39,020 nucleotides of DNA from a virus: IMG/VR virus record IMGVR_UViG_3300025312_000222, positions 1 through 39,020 of that record, one strand, 5' to 3'. Both the position numbers and the translations under genes were made by a program. The notes beneath the pieces were generated by a model. It did not search any database. It saw only the letters and a program-made list of their open reading frames with translations, and was not told the origin of the DNA. Positions within the stretch are counted from its first letter, which is position 1. Every line of letters begins with the position of its first letter. This document shows, piece by piece, positions 21,833-30,894 of this stretch.

Positions 21833-23060
21833 TTTCTCTCCTATTCTTCCAAAATCTAGTTTCTTCCCATGCGCCAAACGTCATTGTCTCTGGTTCCCAC
21901 CAGAGATCAACATTTCCTACTGCCCCGTCTCTATTCTTTAATAATCTCAATTCCATTTTCTTTTCCTCTCTCATTTCATCATCGGAATGAAGTCCAAAAA
22001 CCAAATCTGCATCTTGAACTGCGCTAATACTGCCAGCAATATTTTCAAGTGTAGCACCTTGCTGAAATGATGCTCTGTTCGCCTGTCCTACTCCAATAAT
22101 AGGTATTTGTAAAGTTCTAGAAATACTTTTTAATTCCTGAGTCAAATAAGATAATTTCTCCCATTGCTGTGAATAAGAACTTCTTGCGCTCATAAGATTC
22201 ACATAATCAAGACAAAGAATATCTGGTCGCCATCTGGTCAGTTCGGCAAATACTCTGTCTACTGTACAGCCTCGAACATCATCCATGACAATAATATCAT
22301 TAGGACGAATTGCAACTTCTTTAGCTTTTTCTTTCCAGGCTTTGATCTCTTCTTCACGGAGAGTATGACCCTTAAGATCATTGTAACGAAATTGCATTAG
22401 CATTGTGTCCCATTTTCTAAACAATGCGTTTGCTTCCATTTCTAAAGAAATATACATGGGAGTTTTATTTTGCATCCAAGCATTAAATAAAAGCCATTGT
22501 GATAAAGTTGATTTACCAACAGAAGTAGCTCCAAATATAGTTACATATTCATGTGGCTGAATTCCAAATGTAAGATTATCTATAGCAGGAATTCCGGTTC
22601 TAATAAATTTTTCTTCGACGGGATTCTCATATTCCCAAATTCTTTTTTCCATGTCTTTAAAAGCATGTAGTTTGGCTGTTGGAAGAACAGTTGCCAAGCG
22701 CCTAGATTCTTCCATAAACATTTGGTCAACTTCCTGTTCGCTATCCGGATTAGCCAATTCTTCAGATATCCGAATAACAGCTTCCGCGCCATAACGATAC
22801 ATTACTTGTTTCTTAAACTTATCTTTAAGAAAGGCGACAGATTCTCCGCTAACTTCAAAATTAAAATCAGGAAATTCTGCATAGATAGTATCAAACTCGG
22901 GTGCAATCTTATATTGCCTATAATGATCAGTCATAAAGCGCCATATCTTGCGAATGCGTTCATCAGAGAAATGATCCTCTCTAATTCCTTCGGCCATTAA
23001 AGTATTTACTTGTCCCGTTCTCGCCACTCTACTAATTAAAACTCGTTCATAATCTGGCAT
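21801..23060 (-). CDS. dnaB: Replicative DNA helicase (DnaB-like)
   Basis: 419 aa. The N-terminal helical domain (1-130) carries a DnaB-like fold (EGIREDHFSDERIRKIW). The RecA-type motor has Walker A GATSVGKST (177-185), Walker B DILCLDYVNL and later VGQANRAS and LVFGLHSD motifs. It unwinds DNA at the fork with the phage primase and DnaE. SD AGAGGTGAT precedes the ATG. It is the first gene of the long leftward operon. Confidence 0.9.
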   Translation of the reverse strand: MPDYERVLISRVARTGQVNTLMAEGIREDHFSDERIRKIWRFMTDHYRQYKIAPEFDTIYAEFPDFNFEVSGESVAFLKDKFKKQVMYRYGAEAVIRISEELANPDSEQEVDQMFMEESRRLATVLPTAKLHAFKDMEKRIWEYENPVEEKFIRTGIPAIDNLTFGIQPHEYVTIFGATSVGKSTLSQWLLFNAWMQNKTPMYISLEMEANALFRKWDTMLMQFRYNDLKGHTLREEEIKAWKEKAKEVAIRPNDIIVMDDVRGCTVDRVFAELTRWRPDILCLDYVNLMSARSSYSQQWEKLSYLTQELKSISRTLQIPIIGVGQANRASFQQGATLENIAGSISAVQDADLVFGLHSDDEMREEKKMELRLLKNRDGAVGNVDLWWEPETMTFGAWEETRFWKNRRENVERTTVFSN

Positions 23061-23092
23061 TTATCACCTCTTTCATTAACGTTGATAACCTA

Positions 23093-23101
23093 GATTAGCA
23101 T
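23093..23101 (-). promoter_or_regulatory. Extended -10 promoter of the leftward replication operon
   Basis: On the minus strand TGC-TAATCT lies about 30 nt before the helicase ATG. No clear -35. It fits the TGC-TAnnnT pattern seen at other gene starts here. Confidence 0.45.
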
Positions 23102-23162
23102 ATTTAATCTCTGCCCGCTTATTTAAATATTGTTAAGGTTTCATAAAGTTAATGAAATTTAT

Positions 23163-23190
23163 TTGACAGATTTTTAAATGACGCTATAAT
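23163..23190 (+). promoter_or_regulatory. Consensus promoter of the rightward late operon
   Basis: TTGACA (23163-23168), a 16-nt spacer and TATAAT (23185-23190) are both perfect hexamers. The start point is near 23197, just before an inverted repeat. It sits in the divergent region between helicase and terminase genes. Confidence 0.8.
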
Positions 23191-23198
23191 GCTTTCAA

Positions 23199-23250
23199 GG
23201 AGAAGTTAAGTATTGGTGTTTTAATCTTTAAACTTCTCCGGGGGTCTTTT
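23199..23250 (+). terminator. Leader hairpin with U-run (attenuator-like)
   Basis: GGAGAAGTT (23199-23207) and AACTTCTCC (23231-23239) form a perfect 9-bp stem with a 23-nt loop, followed by GGGGGTCTTTTTC. It begins almost at the predicted transcription start, so it would end or pause transcription about 50 nt in, or make a short RNA. The 5-nt G run before the T run is unusual for a terminator. Confidence 0.6.
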
Positions 23251-23288
23251 TCTATTATAAAATCAGTTGTATTTGATAAAATTAATAT

Positions 23289-23744
23289 ATGTCATCAACT
23301 GGTTGGACTTTAGAAAGACGTGAGCAGCAAAGAGAAGTTGCTAAGCGTCTTGTAGAAGAAGGTAAATTTGGAGGCAAAGGTAGAGGTCAAGGAAGACCTA
23401 GAAAGAAGCGTGCTTCTGAAGTTGTTGCAGAAAAAGTAGCTGATGAAGGTCAAGAAATATTTGATCGCCTTATGGAAATAACTAGAGGCGGAAAGAATAA
23501 TGATTCCATCGCCGCTGCAAGAACTCTTCTTGATACAGAAGAAAAAGAAAGAAAACTTCAATTAGAAGAAGAACAAAATATCGAAGACATGCGTGGAAAT
23601 GATTTAGCAGAATTAATTTATAGTCAACTTTTAGAATTGAGTAGTGATGGAACAATCAACCTTCCATTTTTCGAAGGAGAGTTTATCCCAATTGAAGAAG
23701 GAAGATCAGATAGCTTTAGCGAAGAATCTGAAACTTCTAATTGA
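23289..23744 (+). CDS. Putative terminase small subunit
   Basis: 151 aa. A basic N-terminal part (RREQQREVAKRL..., GRGQGRPRKKRASEV) could bind the packaging site. A helical middle (EIFDRLMEITRGGKNNDSIAAARTLLD) is like small-terminase oligomerisation helices. The C-terminus is very acidic (ESETSN). Its place directly before TerL is the main argument. No strong SD. Confidence 0.65.
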   Translation: MSSTGWTLERREQQREVAKRLVEEGKFGGKGRGQGRPRKKRASEVVAEKVADEGQEIFDRLMEITRGGKNNDSIAAARTLLDTEEKERKLQLEEEQNIEDMRGNDLAELIYSQLLELSSDGTINLPFFEGEFIPIEEGRSDSFSEESETSN

Positions 23745-25428
23745 GAAAAATAAAACTCTTGGTCCTCAAACTGATGAAGAATTACATAAATGGATTCTAG
23801 ATAATTTAGGTCTTAATATACCGAAAGTTGCAGTCTGCGATGATCACCAGACACCTTTCGATTTTGTCGCAGATATATATTTTGAACGTGTAGATTCCGC
23901 CATTGCCATAGCTAGTAGAGATGGTGGAAAAACTATGGCCTCGGCTCTTATTCATCTTTTGAATTCTCTTTTTAAACCAGGCTGTGAATCAATTACTGTA
24001 GGTGCAATTTGGGCACAATCCAATAGAGCTTATGATAATTTGAAAAAATTAGTAAATAAGCACGGAAATGTTCCTAGTATTGATAAACATCCAAAAATAA
24101 TTAGAACTACTCAAGAAAAAACTATTTTTGATAATGGATCAACTGTAGAAATTCTCCCTGGAACAATTGCAGCAGTTAATGGTCCACACGGACAAAAACT
24201 TCATAGGGATGAAGCGGAACTTATGGATACCGAGGTTAACAAAGAGGCCAATAACATTTCGTCTTCAAAAATAATTATTGATGAGAATGGAAATGAAAGA
24301 AGAATTAAAGCTCAGGATTGGATTACTTCAACAAGAAAATGGGCTCATGGACCGATGCAACAATATGTTGAAGAAATTCAAAAAGCAATTCAAAATGGGT
24401 TTAAACCAACACATAGATTGTATACATGGTGCGTTTTTGAAGTAGCTCAAAAAGTTGACAATTGTAGAGTTGCTTATCCAAATCTTCCAGAAGAAGGAAA
24501 GTGTGAATGTCAGAAAGTTGTCAAAGGGGAATGGGATGACGAAACTCCTAGAAGATTTAGCGAGGTATGTCGCGGACGACTTGCAAGATCAGAAGGGTAT
24601 ACGACACTAGATGATATCCATAAAAAATTCTTAGAGAATGATAGAGACACATGGGAAGCGCAGAAAGAATGTTCTAAGCCAGAAGTTGGTGGACTTATAT
24701 TTCCAATGTTCACAAGACAACGTTACGGAATTAAATTTTATGATCCAGATCCAATCTACGGCGATATCTATATGTCAGTAGATTACGGCGGAACAAATCC
24801 ACACGCTGTTAATTGGTATCAAGTTCTTGATCACGATCTTGATGTTTACGGGCATGATCAAGATGGCAAAGAAGAACCGATTAAAAGACTTAAGACAGGA
24901 ACAGTTGTATGTTTTGATGAAATATATAGAGCGGAAATTGGAAATGTAGAATTAGCTGAACTCGTTATTAAGAAAGAAGCAATCTGGAAACAAAAATATC
25001 CTAAATTTAAGATTAAAAGAAGATTTGCCGATGTTGCTGCCAAGGCTGCTAGAAAAGATTGGGAAAAACACAAGCCGCCTCTTTACACAGTTTATTATGT
25101 GACAAGGGAAGTAGAAGAGCATATTAAAACTTGTAAAGATTTGCTAAATGTTGACTTATTTGTTGTCGCTACAGACAAGTGTGAAAATTTTTGCAACGAA
25201 ATTGAAAGTTGGCCTTGGCAAAAGAAAAAACCAAATACTGTTGACGAACCAGTAAAGCCAGTAGATGATTTTAACCATTGCATGTCAAATTTTAGGTATG
25301 CTATGGAAAATATAAAATACATAGAAAGAAGAACTCCAAGCAATAGTAAGCCAAAATTTGGTAGAAAAAAGCATATAATGAAGAATGTAGCTAAATCTAG
25401 TGCTCCGCGCTACTTGCCCAGAGGTTAA
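23644..25428 (+). CDS. terL: Terminase large subunit
   Basis: 594 aa as drawn. The ATPase domain has Walker A ASRDGGKT (90-97, deviant) and Walker B LHRDEAEL (about 186-193). The nuclease domain begins with YMSVDYGGTNPHAV (first catalytic Asp), and later an RRFADVAAKAARKDW segment. It cuts concatemers and drives packaging into proheads. The drawn start (GTG/ATG at 23644) overlaps TerS by about 100 nt with a poor SD. An internal TTG at 23692 behind AAGGAG is an alternative. Confidence 0.9.
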   Translation: MMEQSTFHFSKESLSQLKKEDQIALAKNLKLLIEKNKTLGPQTDEELHKWILDNLGLNIPKVAVCDDHQTPFDFVADIYFERVDSAIAIASRDGGKTMASALIHLLNSLFKPGCESITVGAIWAQSNRAYDNLKKLVNKHGNVPSIDKHPKIIRTTQEKTIFDNGSTVEILPGTIAAVNGPHGQKLHRDEAELMDTEVNKEANNISSSKIIIDENGNERRIKAQDWITSTRKWAHGPMQQYVEEIQKAIQNGFKPTHRLYTWCVFEVAQKVDNCRVAYPNLPEEGKCECQKVVKGEWDDETPRRFSEVCRGRLARSEGYTTLDDIHKKFLENDRDTWEAQKECSKPEVGGLIFPMFTRQRYGIKFYDPDPIYGDIYMSVDYGGTNPHAVNWYQVLDHDLDVYGHDQDGKEEPIKRLKTGTVVCFDEIYRAEIGNVELAELVIKKEAIWKQKYPKFKIKRRFADVAAKAARKDWEKHKPPLYTVYYVTREVEEHIKTCKDLLNVDLFVVATDKCENFCNEIESWPWQKKKPNTVDEPVKPVDDFNHCMSNFRYAMENIKYIERRTPSNSKPKFGRKKHIMKNVAKSSAPRYLPRG

Positions 25429-25434
25429 GGATAT

Positions 25435-27072
25435 ATGTCAGAATTTGAAAATTTAGGTGGCATGGTTAGTCTTGTTGACTCATTAAGAAATGGTCGTACA
25501 GTGACAGAGACTAAGAAATATGCAGCCAGGTTAGCCCAGGATAGAAAATTCGCTACCACAATGGGACAAACTGGTTCATGGGTTAATTGGGGCGAGTGGG
25601 CTGATATTCTTGGTCAGCCATTTAATGTAACAAGAATTCCTCTTTCTAAGCTTGAACAAATGAGACGTGATCCAATTATTGCGTTCGGGTTAATGTTTGT
25701 TAAGGTTCCGTTAATTAGAGCCAACTGGCACATAGATTCAGTTGATCCTCAAAGAGCAGCATTTATTGAAAATGCTTTGAGAATGATTTACGGAAGATTT
25801 GTTTTAGCTTATTTAAACTGTTTAGATTATGGTTATAGTCCTATTGTTAAAAGATTTGAATACGCTAATCCAGATTGGACATATTTAGATCCTATTACAA
25901 ATGAAGAAAAGCAAGTATGGCCGGAAGGAATCAATGCCCTTATTTGGAAGCCATTCATAGCATTGAATCCGCGTAAGTCTAGACCTAAATTTAACTCTAA
26001 AGGTGAATTCGCAGGAATAGATCATGCCCCGGGAACAGATTTTAATTTTGGTGTTTTCGCTGGAAATTCAGGTCGTCCGGCAGATGTTCCTTTGGATTGG
26101 GCACTTTGGGCAACAAATGAAAAAGATTCAGAATTCGGTTCTCTATACGGTTATCCCAGAACTGGATATGCATATCGTTACTGGTGGTCATATTGGTACA
26201 AGTTCGGACTTTCGGATAGAGCATTTGAAAAATGGGGTGACCCTCCATTTGTTGTATTCCACCCTGCTGATGAAGGTGTAGAAGATTCAGATGGTAACCC
26301 TATTGATTTCGGGGATGAAGCTCTTGCCGTAGCCGAGCAGTTGCGTTCAGGTGCAAACGTAGCCATGCCTTCGTCTGTTATCAGAGGCTATGCCGAAGAT
26401 AGACCAACAAATGTAAGAGAATGGGATTTCAAACAAGTTGAATCTACAGCTAATTTTGCTGCGCTCAATGAATCATTTGAATATCTTGACGTTCAAAAAT
26501 TGCGATCAATTATGGTTCCGGAACAGGGATTAATAGAAGGAAAAGGCGGAAGTAGCTCTAGAAATGTTGCCGCAGAATTTGGGGATTTATTAAAAGAATC
26601 TCAGGCAGTTGTAATGGAAGAAATAGACGATCATATTAATAGATTTATGATTCCACAACTTCTTGAAGCTAATTTTGGCCCTGGTGGAGCTAGTTGTAAA
26701 AAAGTAACAACTGGTTTTGATCCTCAAGACCTTGAAACAATGCGCTCAATCGTTACTGGCGTGGCCAATACCAAAGGAGAAATCGCTGAAGTAGACATGC
26801 AGAGACTTCTTGATAATCTTGGTATTCCTTTGCTTACTCATGCTGCTATTGAACGTAAACTTCAAAAAATCGCTGACAGAGAAGACGAAGAGTGGGCTAT
26901 GAAAGTTAAAACAGCGGCATTGAAAGGACATAAAATTGAAGTTCCTGCTGGAAGCGAAGCGGCAAAATTAGCAGATTTTAATTTCTCAGAGGATGAGAGA
27001 AGTTTACTTGGAAAACTTTTTGATAGAATTGCAGGAAGAAATATAAATACGACAGAGGAAGAAGTTGACTAA
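25435..27072 (+). CDS. Portal protein
   Basis: 545 aa. Follows TerL by 6 nt. It contains DPIIAFGLMFVKVPLIRANWHI, YLNCLDYGYSPIVKRFE, VVFHPADEGVEDSDGNP and a C-terminal helical region, in the style of phage portal (Mu gp29-like/actinophage) proteins. It should form the dodecameric ring at the capsid vertex through which DNA passes and to which TerL docks. The start is unambiguous, just after a short ATAT spacer. Confidence 0.8.
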   Translation: MSEFENLGGMVSLVDSLRNGRTVTETKKYAARLAQDRKFATTMGQTGSWVNWGEWADILGQPFNVTRIPLSKLEQMRRDPIIAFGLMFVKVPLIRANWHIDSVDPQRAAFIENALRMIYGRFVLAYLNCLDYGYSPIVKRFEYANPDWTYLDPITNEEKQVWPEGINALIWKPFIALNPRKSRPKFNSKGEFAGIDHAPGTDFNFGVFAGNSGRPADVPLDWALWATNEKDSEFGSLYGYPRTGYAYRYWWSYWYKFGLSDRAFEKWGDPPFVVFHPADEGVEDSDGNPIDFGDEALAVAEQLRSGANVAMPSSVIRGYAEDRPTNVREWDFKQVESTANFAALNESFEYLDVQKLRSIMVPEQGLIEGKGGSSSRNVAAEFGDLLKESQAVVMEEIDDHINRFMIPQLLEANFGPGGASCKKVTTGFDPQDLETMRSIVTGVANTKGEIAEVDMQRLLDNLGIPLLTHAAIERKLQKIADREDEEWAMKVKTAALKGHKIEVPAGSEAAKLADFNFSEDERSLLGKLFDRIAGRNINTTEEEVD

Positions 27073-29377
27073 TAAACTTGCGGCTTGCTTGATTCTTGGG
27101 GATGCCTACCGCGAAGAAGAATTAGAGGAGTTATTTAAATCTCTTGAACCACATGTTCAAGGGATTTTTGTTGCGTTCAATGGCTCAAAATATGATGCAG
27201 GAGCACCATACGCTCTATTGCAAAATTTTGTAAATATTCCTGTTATAACAAAAACTTTTAAATGGGAAGATAATTTCGGCTTAGCTCGTCAGCAGTCCTT
27301 TGACATGGTTCCAAAGGATGAATATGATTGGATGGTGTGGATTGACAGCGATGATGTTTTCCATGCGCCAAATGGTCTTGAAGGAATGTTTGAATCTCTT
27401 GATGAATATACAAAAGGCATATTCATTAAATATAACTATGCGGTTGAGCCAGATACAGGTTTAGTTGTAGTTGAACAATGGCGCGAAAGAATTTTATCTA
27501 CAGATATTGATTGGGGATGGAGATATCCTTTACATGAAGTGTGTGCTGCTCCGCCTGGGGTTCAATTCGCCCGCAGAGATGATTGCTGGATTGAACATCT
27601 AAGAAAAAGTGGAGAAGACAGAGGAGCCAGAGACAGAAACAGAAGAATTCTTTCCAAATGGATAAAAGAGGAACCCGAACAACCAAGAGCAATGTTTTAT
27701 TTTGCTGGCGAAACCATGGCTGAAGCAGACTCTATGGAACCAGGAGCGGATAGAAATCAAATAATTGATGCCGCTATACACGCTTTTGAAAAATATAAAG
27801 AAATGGTTCCAGAAATAACTGATGATTATTATCTAGCTAATACACGCATTTCTGATCTTTATAGAATGAAAGGTGATCACCCCAGGGCGATTGAGTCTGA
27901 TTTAACTTCTATCGCAATTTATCCCGATTGGCCCGATGGATATATTGGCGCGGCCAAATCATGCATGGAGATAAATGATTTTAGGCGTATGAAGGCTTTT
28001 TCTGATATTGCCACAAGAATAGTTAAGCCAAATACAGTGGCTTCTATCGAACCGATGATGACAGGATTTTATCCTTATTTTCTTAGGGCTCTAGCTTGTG
28101 AACATCTAGGGGAATTTGATCAAGCAATTAAAGATTATAAAAAAGCTAAAACATTTTGGAATCCACCAAGCGGCTTAATAGAAGATAAAATTAAACTTAT
28201 AAGAAAAAAGAAATTTGGAAATGCACCAGAAGAAATTAATAATCAACGTAAAAAATTAAGAGGGACGAATAAAGACAAAAGTATTTGTTTTTATACTTCA
28301 CCTATCCCAGAATTGTGGCATCCAAAAACAATTGAAGAGGAAGGTTCGGGTGGAGCAGAAATATGTGTTATGGAAATCGCCAAAAGATTTGCAGCGGATG
28401 GCTGGAGAACAGTTGTTTTTGGTACACCAGGGGAACATGCTGGAGTTTATGATGGAGTGGAATATTGGAAATCAGAAAATTATTTGCCATCCGAACCATT
28501 TAAAATTTTTGTTTCATCTAGAGCTCCTGCTCCATTTGAAGTAGATATTAACGCTGAACAAAAATATTTTTGGGCGCATGATGTTAATATTGGGGAAACA
28601 TTTTTTCCTATAAAAGATAAGCCAGATAAAATAATAGGTTTAACTAATTGGCACATCAATCACATGTCAAAACTTTATGATATCGATATAGATAGATTTA
28701 TAATTATTCCAAATGGAATAAATTTAGATAGATTTCCGATAGATAGATCAAATGATGGTTCAGCCGAACCTAAATTTATATGGTCATCTTCTCCAGATAG
28801 AGGTTTAGATGTTCTTTTGGGGTTGTGGCCCACTATTAAAAATAGATATCCTGATGCCGAACTACATGTTTATTATGGTTGGAATTTAATAGATAAAATT
28901 ATTAATAATTTAAGAAATAGAGGAGCAACAGGTAGTTATCTTGAATATATTAAAAGCCAAATTGTTGGGAAGATGCATGAATTAGGAAATGAGGAAGGCG
29001 GTATTTTTAATCACGGAAGAGTTAATCAAAAAGAATTAGCAAAAGCTATGTATAAATCAAATTTTTGGGCATACCCAACTTCATTTTGTGAAACTTTCGC
29101 AATTACAGCTATTGAAAATCAAGCGGCAGGGGTTATTCCAATCACTTCGAAATTAGCGGCGCTAAACGAAACAATAGACAATAAAGATTTATTAATTGAA
29201 GGTTGGCCAAATAATCTTGATTATCAAAATAGATGGCTTAATCTTTTATTTGGTTTGTTAGAAACAGATAAAAAAGTTATAATGAGACTAAGAGAAAATA
29301 ATCGTAATTTCGCTTTACAATTCACATGGGATAATGCTTACTCCAGTTGGAATAATTTAATAAAAGATACAGAATGA
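27065..29377 (+). CDS. Bifunctional glycosyltransferase: GT2-like, TPR, GT4-like
   Basis: 770 aa from TTG 27065, overlapping the portal stop. Residues 1-200 form a GT-A fold with the DxD-like motif DSDD (94-97) and a HxxR-type tail. Residues about 215-390 are helical TPR-like repeats (AIHAFEKYKEM, AIESDLTSIAIYPDWPDGY, AIKDYKKAKTFWNP). Residues about 405-765 are a GT-B (GT4) domain with IIPNGINLDRFP, IWSSSPDRGLDVLL and the ETFAITAIENQAAG nucleotide-sugar site. It probably builds a glycan on a virion protein or modified DNA base. The size and gene position next to portal favour virion glycosylation. Confidence 0.85.
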   Translation: MTNKLAACLILGDAYREEELEELFKSLEPHVQGIFVAFNGSKYDAGAPYALLQNFVNIPVITKTFKWEDNFGLARQQSFDMVPKDEYDWMVWIDSDDVFHAPNGLEGMFESLDEYTKGIFIKYNYAVEPDTGLVVVEQWRERILSTDIDWGWRYPLHEVCAAPPGVQFARRDDCWIEHLRKSGEDRGARDRNRRILSKWIKEEPEQPRAMFYFAGETMAEADSMEPGADRNQIIDAAIHAFEKYKEMVPEITDDYYLANTRISDLYRMKGDHPRAIESDLTSIAIYPDWPDGYIGAAKSCMEINDFRRMKAFSDIATRIVKPNTVASIEPMMTGFYPYFLRALACEHLGEFDQAIKDYKKAKTFWNPPSGLIEDKIKLIRKKKFGNAPEEINNQRKKLRGTNKDKSICFYTSPIPELWHPKTIEEEGSGGAEICVMEIAKRFAADGWRTVVFGTPGEHAGVYDGVEYWKSENYLPSEPFKIFVSSRAPAPFEVDINAEQKYFWAHDVNIGETFFPIKDKPDKIIGLTNWHINHMSKLYDIDIDRFIIIPNGINLDRFPIDRSNDGSAEPKFIWSSSPDRGLDVLLGLWPTIKNRYPDAELHVYYGWNLIDKIINNLRNRGATGSYLEYIKSQIVGKMHELGNEEGGIFNHGRVNQKELAKAMYKSNFWAYPTSFCETFAITAIENQAAGVIPITSKLAALNETIDNKDLLIEGWPNNLDYQNRWLNLLFGLLETDKKVIMRLRENNRNFALQFTWDNAYSSWNNLIKDTE

Positions 29378-29490
29378 TTTTAATAGCCTCACAAATTATA
29401 TTGTTGTTGCTTTCACTATATGCATTGTCTTGTATTATTTCGTTTACCTTGGGTCTTTATTTGGGATATTGGATTCGTCAACATGAATAA
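29374..29490 (+). CDS. Tiny membrane protein, 38 aa
   Basis: ATG overlaps the glycosyltransferase stop (ATGA). One long hydrophobic helix (ILIASQIILLLLSLYALSC then IISFTLGLYLGYW) and a charged end (RQHE). Its stop overlaps the next ATG by 8 nt. The tight packing supports it as a real gene. Role unknown. Confidence 0.6.
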   Translation: MILIASQIILLLLSLYALSCIISFTLGLYLGYWIRQHE

Positions 29491-29659
29491 AGAAAGTTTA
29501 ACTACAATACTTGCTTTATTAATCGCCGTTGTTTGGTCTCTTGTTGCTATTTCAAGCGTTATAACAAAAGAATATAACTCGCTTGGTATAATTACACCAG
29601 TTATGTTAATTGTTGCTGGATTTCTTTTTGGATACAAAAAAAATGGAAACAACAAATAA
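29483..29659 (+). CDS. Small two-helix membrane protein, 58 aa
   Basis: MNKESLTTILALLIAVVWSL then a second helix (IITPVMLIVAGFLFGY) and a basic tail (KKNGNNK). The start at 29483 is chosen because of the ATGAATAA overlap with the previous stop. Holin-like topology, but the better holin candidate lies at 30054. Confidence 0.65.
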   Translation: MNKESLTTILALLIAVVWSLVAISSVITKEYNSLGIITPVMLIVAGFLFGYKKNGNNK

Positions 29660-29985
29660 TGAAAAAAATATTAATACCCTGGAAATTAGTTTCTGAAGAA
29701 ACAAAATTGAAGATAGTTAAATGGGCCTATTTGATAATTGTTATTGCTGCAACTATTACTTTAGCTTTCATTATTAATGAAAATCAAAAATTAGTTTCAG
29801 ATATTCAAAATAACAGAAAACAGACAACATATATTCTTTGTTTAGAACAAAATATAAGGCATGATGAATTAATTAAATTTTTAAAAAATGAAAATACTTT
29901 AACGCCCGCAATAGAAGAATTTGTTAATATTTTGTCTCCCAACAGAAATTGTGATACCGTTGTAATTAATTTATTTGATTCATAA
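29659..29985 (+). CDS. Single-pass membrane protein, 108 aa
   Basis: A basic N-terminus, one TM helix at about residues 24-42 (AYLIIVIAATITLAFII), then an outward, charged helical domain with two Cys. Such N-in/C-out proteins near holins can be spanin-like or antiholin-like. The evidence is only topology and position. It overlaps the previous stop by one base. Confidence 0.6.
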   Translation: MKKILIPWKLVSEETKLKIVKWAYLIIVIAATITLAFIINENQKLVSDIQNNRKQTTYILCLEQNIRHDELIKFLKNENTLTPAIEEFVNILSPNRNCDTVVINLFDS

Positions 29986-30053
29986 CCAACGAATGATTAG
30001 TTTTTCATTTAGTTCAATAAAATTTAATATATAATTATCCAAGGAGGTGAATA

Positions 30054-30464
30054 ATGAATCTTAAAAATCTATTGTCATCAGCAGGTCGTGCTTTTATTGC
30101 AGCTTTTGCTGTTTCTGCGTTAACTCTTTCTACGGGTATTCTTGCTGCTCCAAATCTCAATGAAGCATTCGCTTTAGGAGTAGCAGCTTTGTTTGCCTCT
30201 GTCGCAGCAGGCATAAAGGTACTTCAAGAATTTGTGCCACAGTTGCGATTTGGAAATTATGTTGCACAACCTTTTGGAGCCTATCTTGATGCCTTTCTGC
30301 AAGCTGCATTAGGAACTTTCTTAGTTCTACTTGTAGGTATTCTCAACGCTCCAGATTTAGCGACTGCTAAAGCTCTCGCTACGGCAGCATTTATTGGTGC
30401 ATTAATGGCTGGATTCCGAGCACTTCAAGGCTTGGTAACACCGGGAGAATTACCTAGTCCTTAA
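30054..30464 (+). CDS. Holin-like membrane protein with internal repeat
   Basis: 136 aa, four hydrophobic helices. Each half has a similar Ala-rich segment: LNEAFALGVAALFASVAAG (about 36-54) and LATAKALATAAFIGALMAG (about 101-119), both followed by a (K/R)-V/A-LQ motif, pointing to duplication of a two-helix unit. The full AAGGAGGTGA SD six bases upstream predicts very strong translation. It should form membrane lesions that let the endolysin out. Confidence 0.7.
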   Translation: MNLKNLLSSAGRAFIAAFAVSALTLSTGILAAPNLNEAFALGVAALFASVAAGIKVLQEFVPQLRFGNYVAQPFGAYLDAFLQAALGTFLVLLVGILNAPDLATAKALATAAFIGALMAGFRALQGLVTPGELPSP

Positions 30465-30465
30465 A

Positions 30466-30690
30466 ATGGCAATTAAAAAATCAAAAACAGAAACTCTTGA
30501 GGAAAAACGAGAAAAAGAAGACATGCAAAAATTTATTGATAATAGAAAAATACGTTTCAAGGAGTTATTGGGCGAAGATTGTGAATATATTGATGCATTA
30601 GTAATTAATACTCTAATATCTCCTTGGGACGTGCAGTATTTATTAGAAAAAGGTTGTCCTTGCGAGTTAGTGCCGAAGATATTACTTTAG
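30466..30690 (+). CDS. Hypothetical protein, 74 aa
   Basis: Lys/Glu-rich helical N-terminus (MAIKKSKTETLEEKREKED) and a compact C-terminal part with two close Cys (KGCPCELVPKILL). It starts just after the holin stop. It is the last gene before the structured intergenic region. No family recognised. Confidence 0.6.
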   Translation: MAIKKSKTETLEEKREKEDMQKFIDNRKIRFKELLGEDCEYIDALVINTLISPWDVQYLLEKGCPCELVPKILL

Positions 30691-30756
30691 AAAGGATGAT
30701 GCCTTGTGTGGCCACAAATTAGTGACCCAATACCAAATGTAATATATGGCAGGGAG

Positions 30757-30870
30757 GGCGGGATGAATATCTAGGCATTTGCCTAGAGAGCGGTTGAGCG
30801 TCAGGTACGTCCCCACCTGTTTAAGCTCCCGCCAAATGACCGGAGTTAAGCGCCGCACTTGCTCCGGTCA
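30757..30870 (+). ncRNA. Structured intergenic RNA element, family unknown
   Basis: GGCGGGA (30757-30763) pairs with TCCCGCC (30827-30833) to close a junction. It holds a perfect 7-bp hairpin TCTAGGC-ATTT-GCCTAGA (30770-30787) and a CAGGT/ACCTG hairpin (30802-30819). A separate perfect 9-bp hairpin TGACCGGAG/CTCCGGTCA (30837-30870) follows. No ORF is present. The HD-domain gene starts 25 nt later. It could be a cis-regulator, a small RNA or an intergenic processing site. A TAATAT at 30740-30745 may be its -10. Confidence 0.6.
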
Positions 30871-30878
30871 TCTAAATA

Positions 30879-30887
30879 TGCTAACAT
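30879..30887 (+). promoter_or_regulatory. Extended -10 before the HD nucleotidase
   Basis: TGC-TAACAT with TTGCTC 17 nt upstream of the -10. The expected start is at or next to the ATG at 30895, and no SD is visible, so a leaderless transcript is possible. Confidence 0.4.
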
Positions 30888-30894
30888 TATAATT

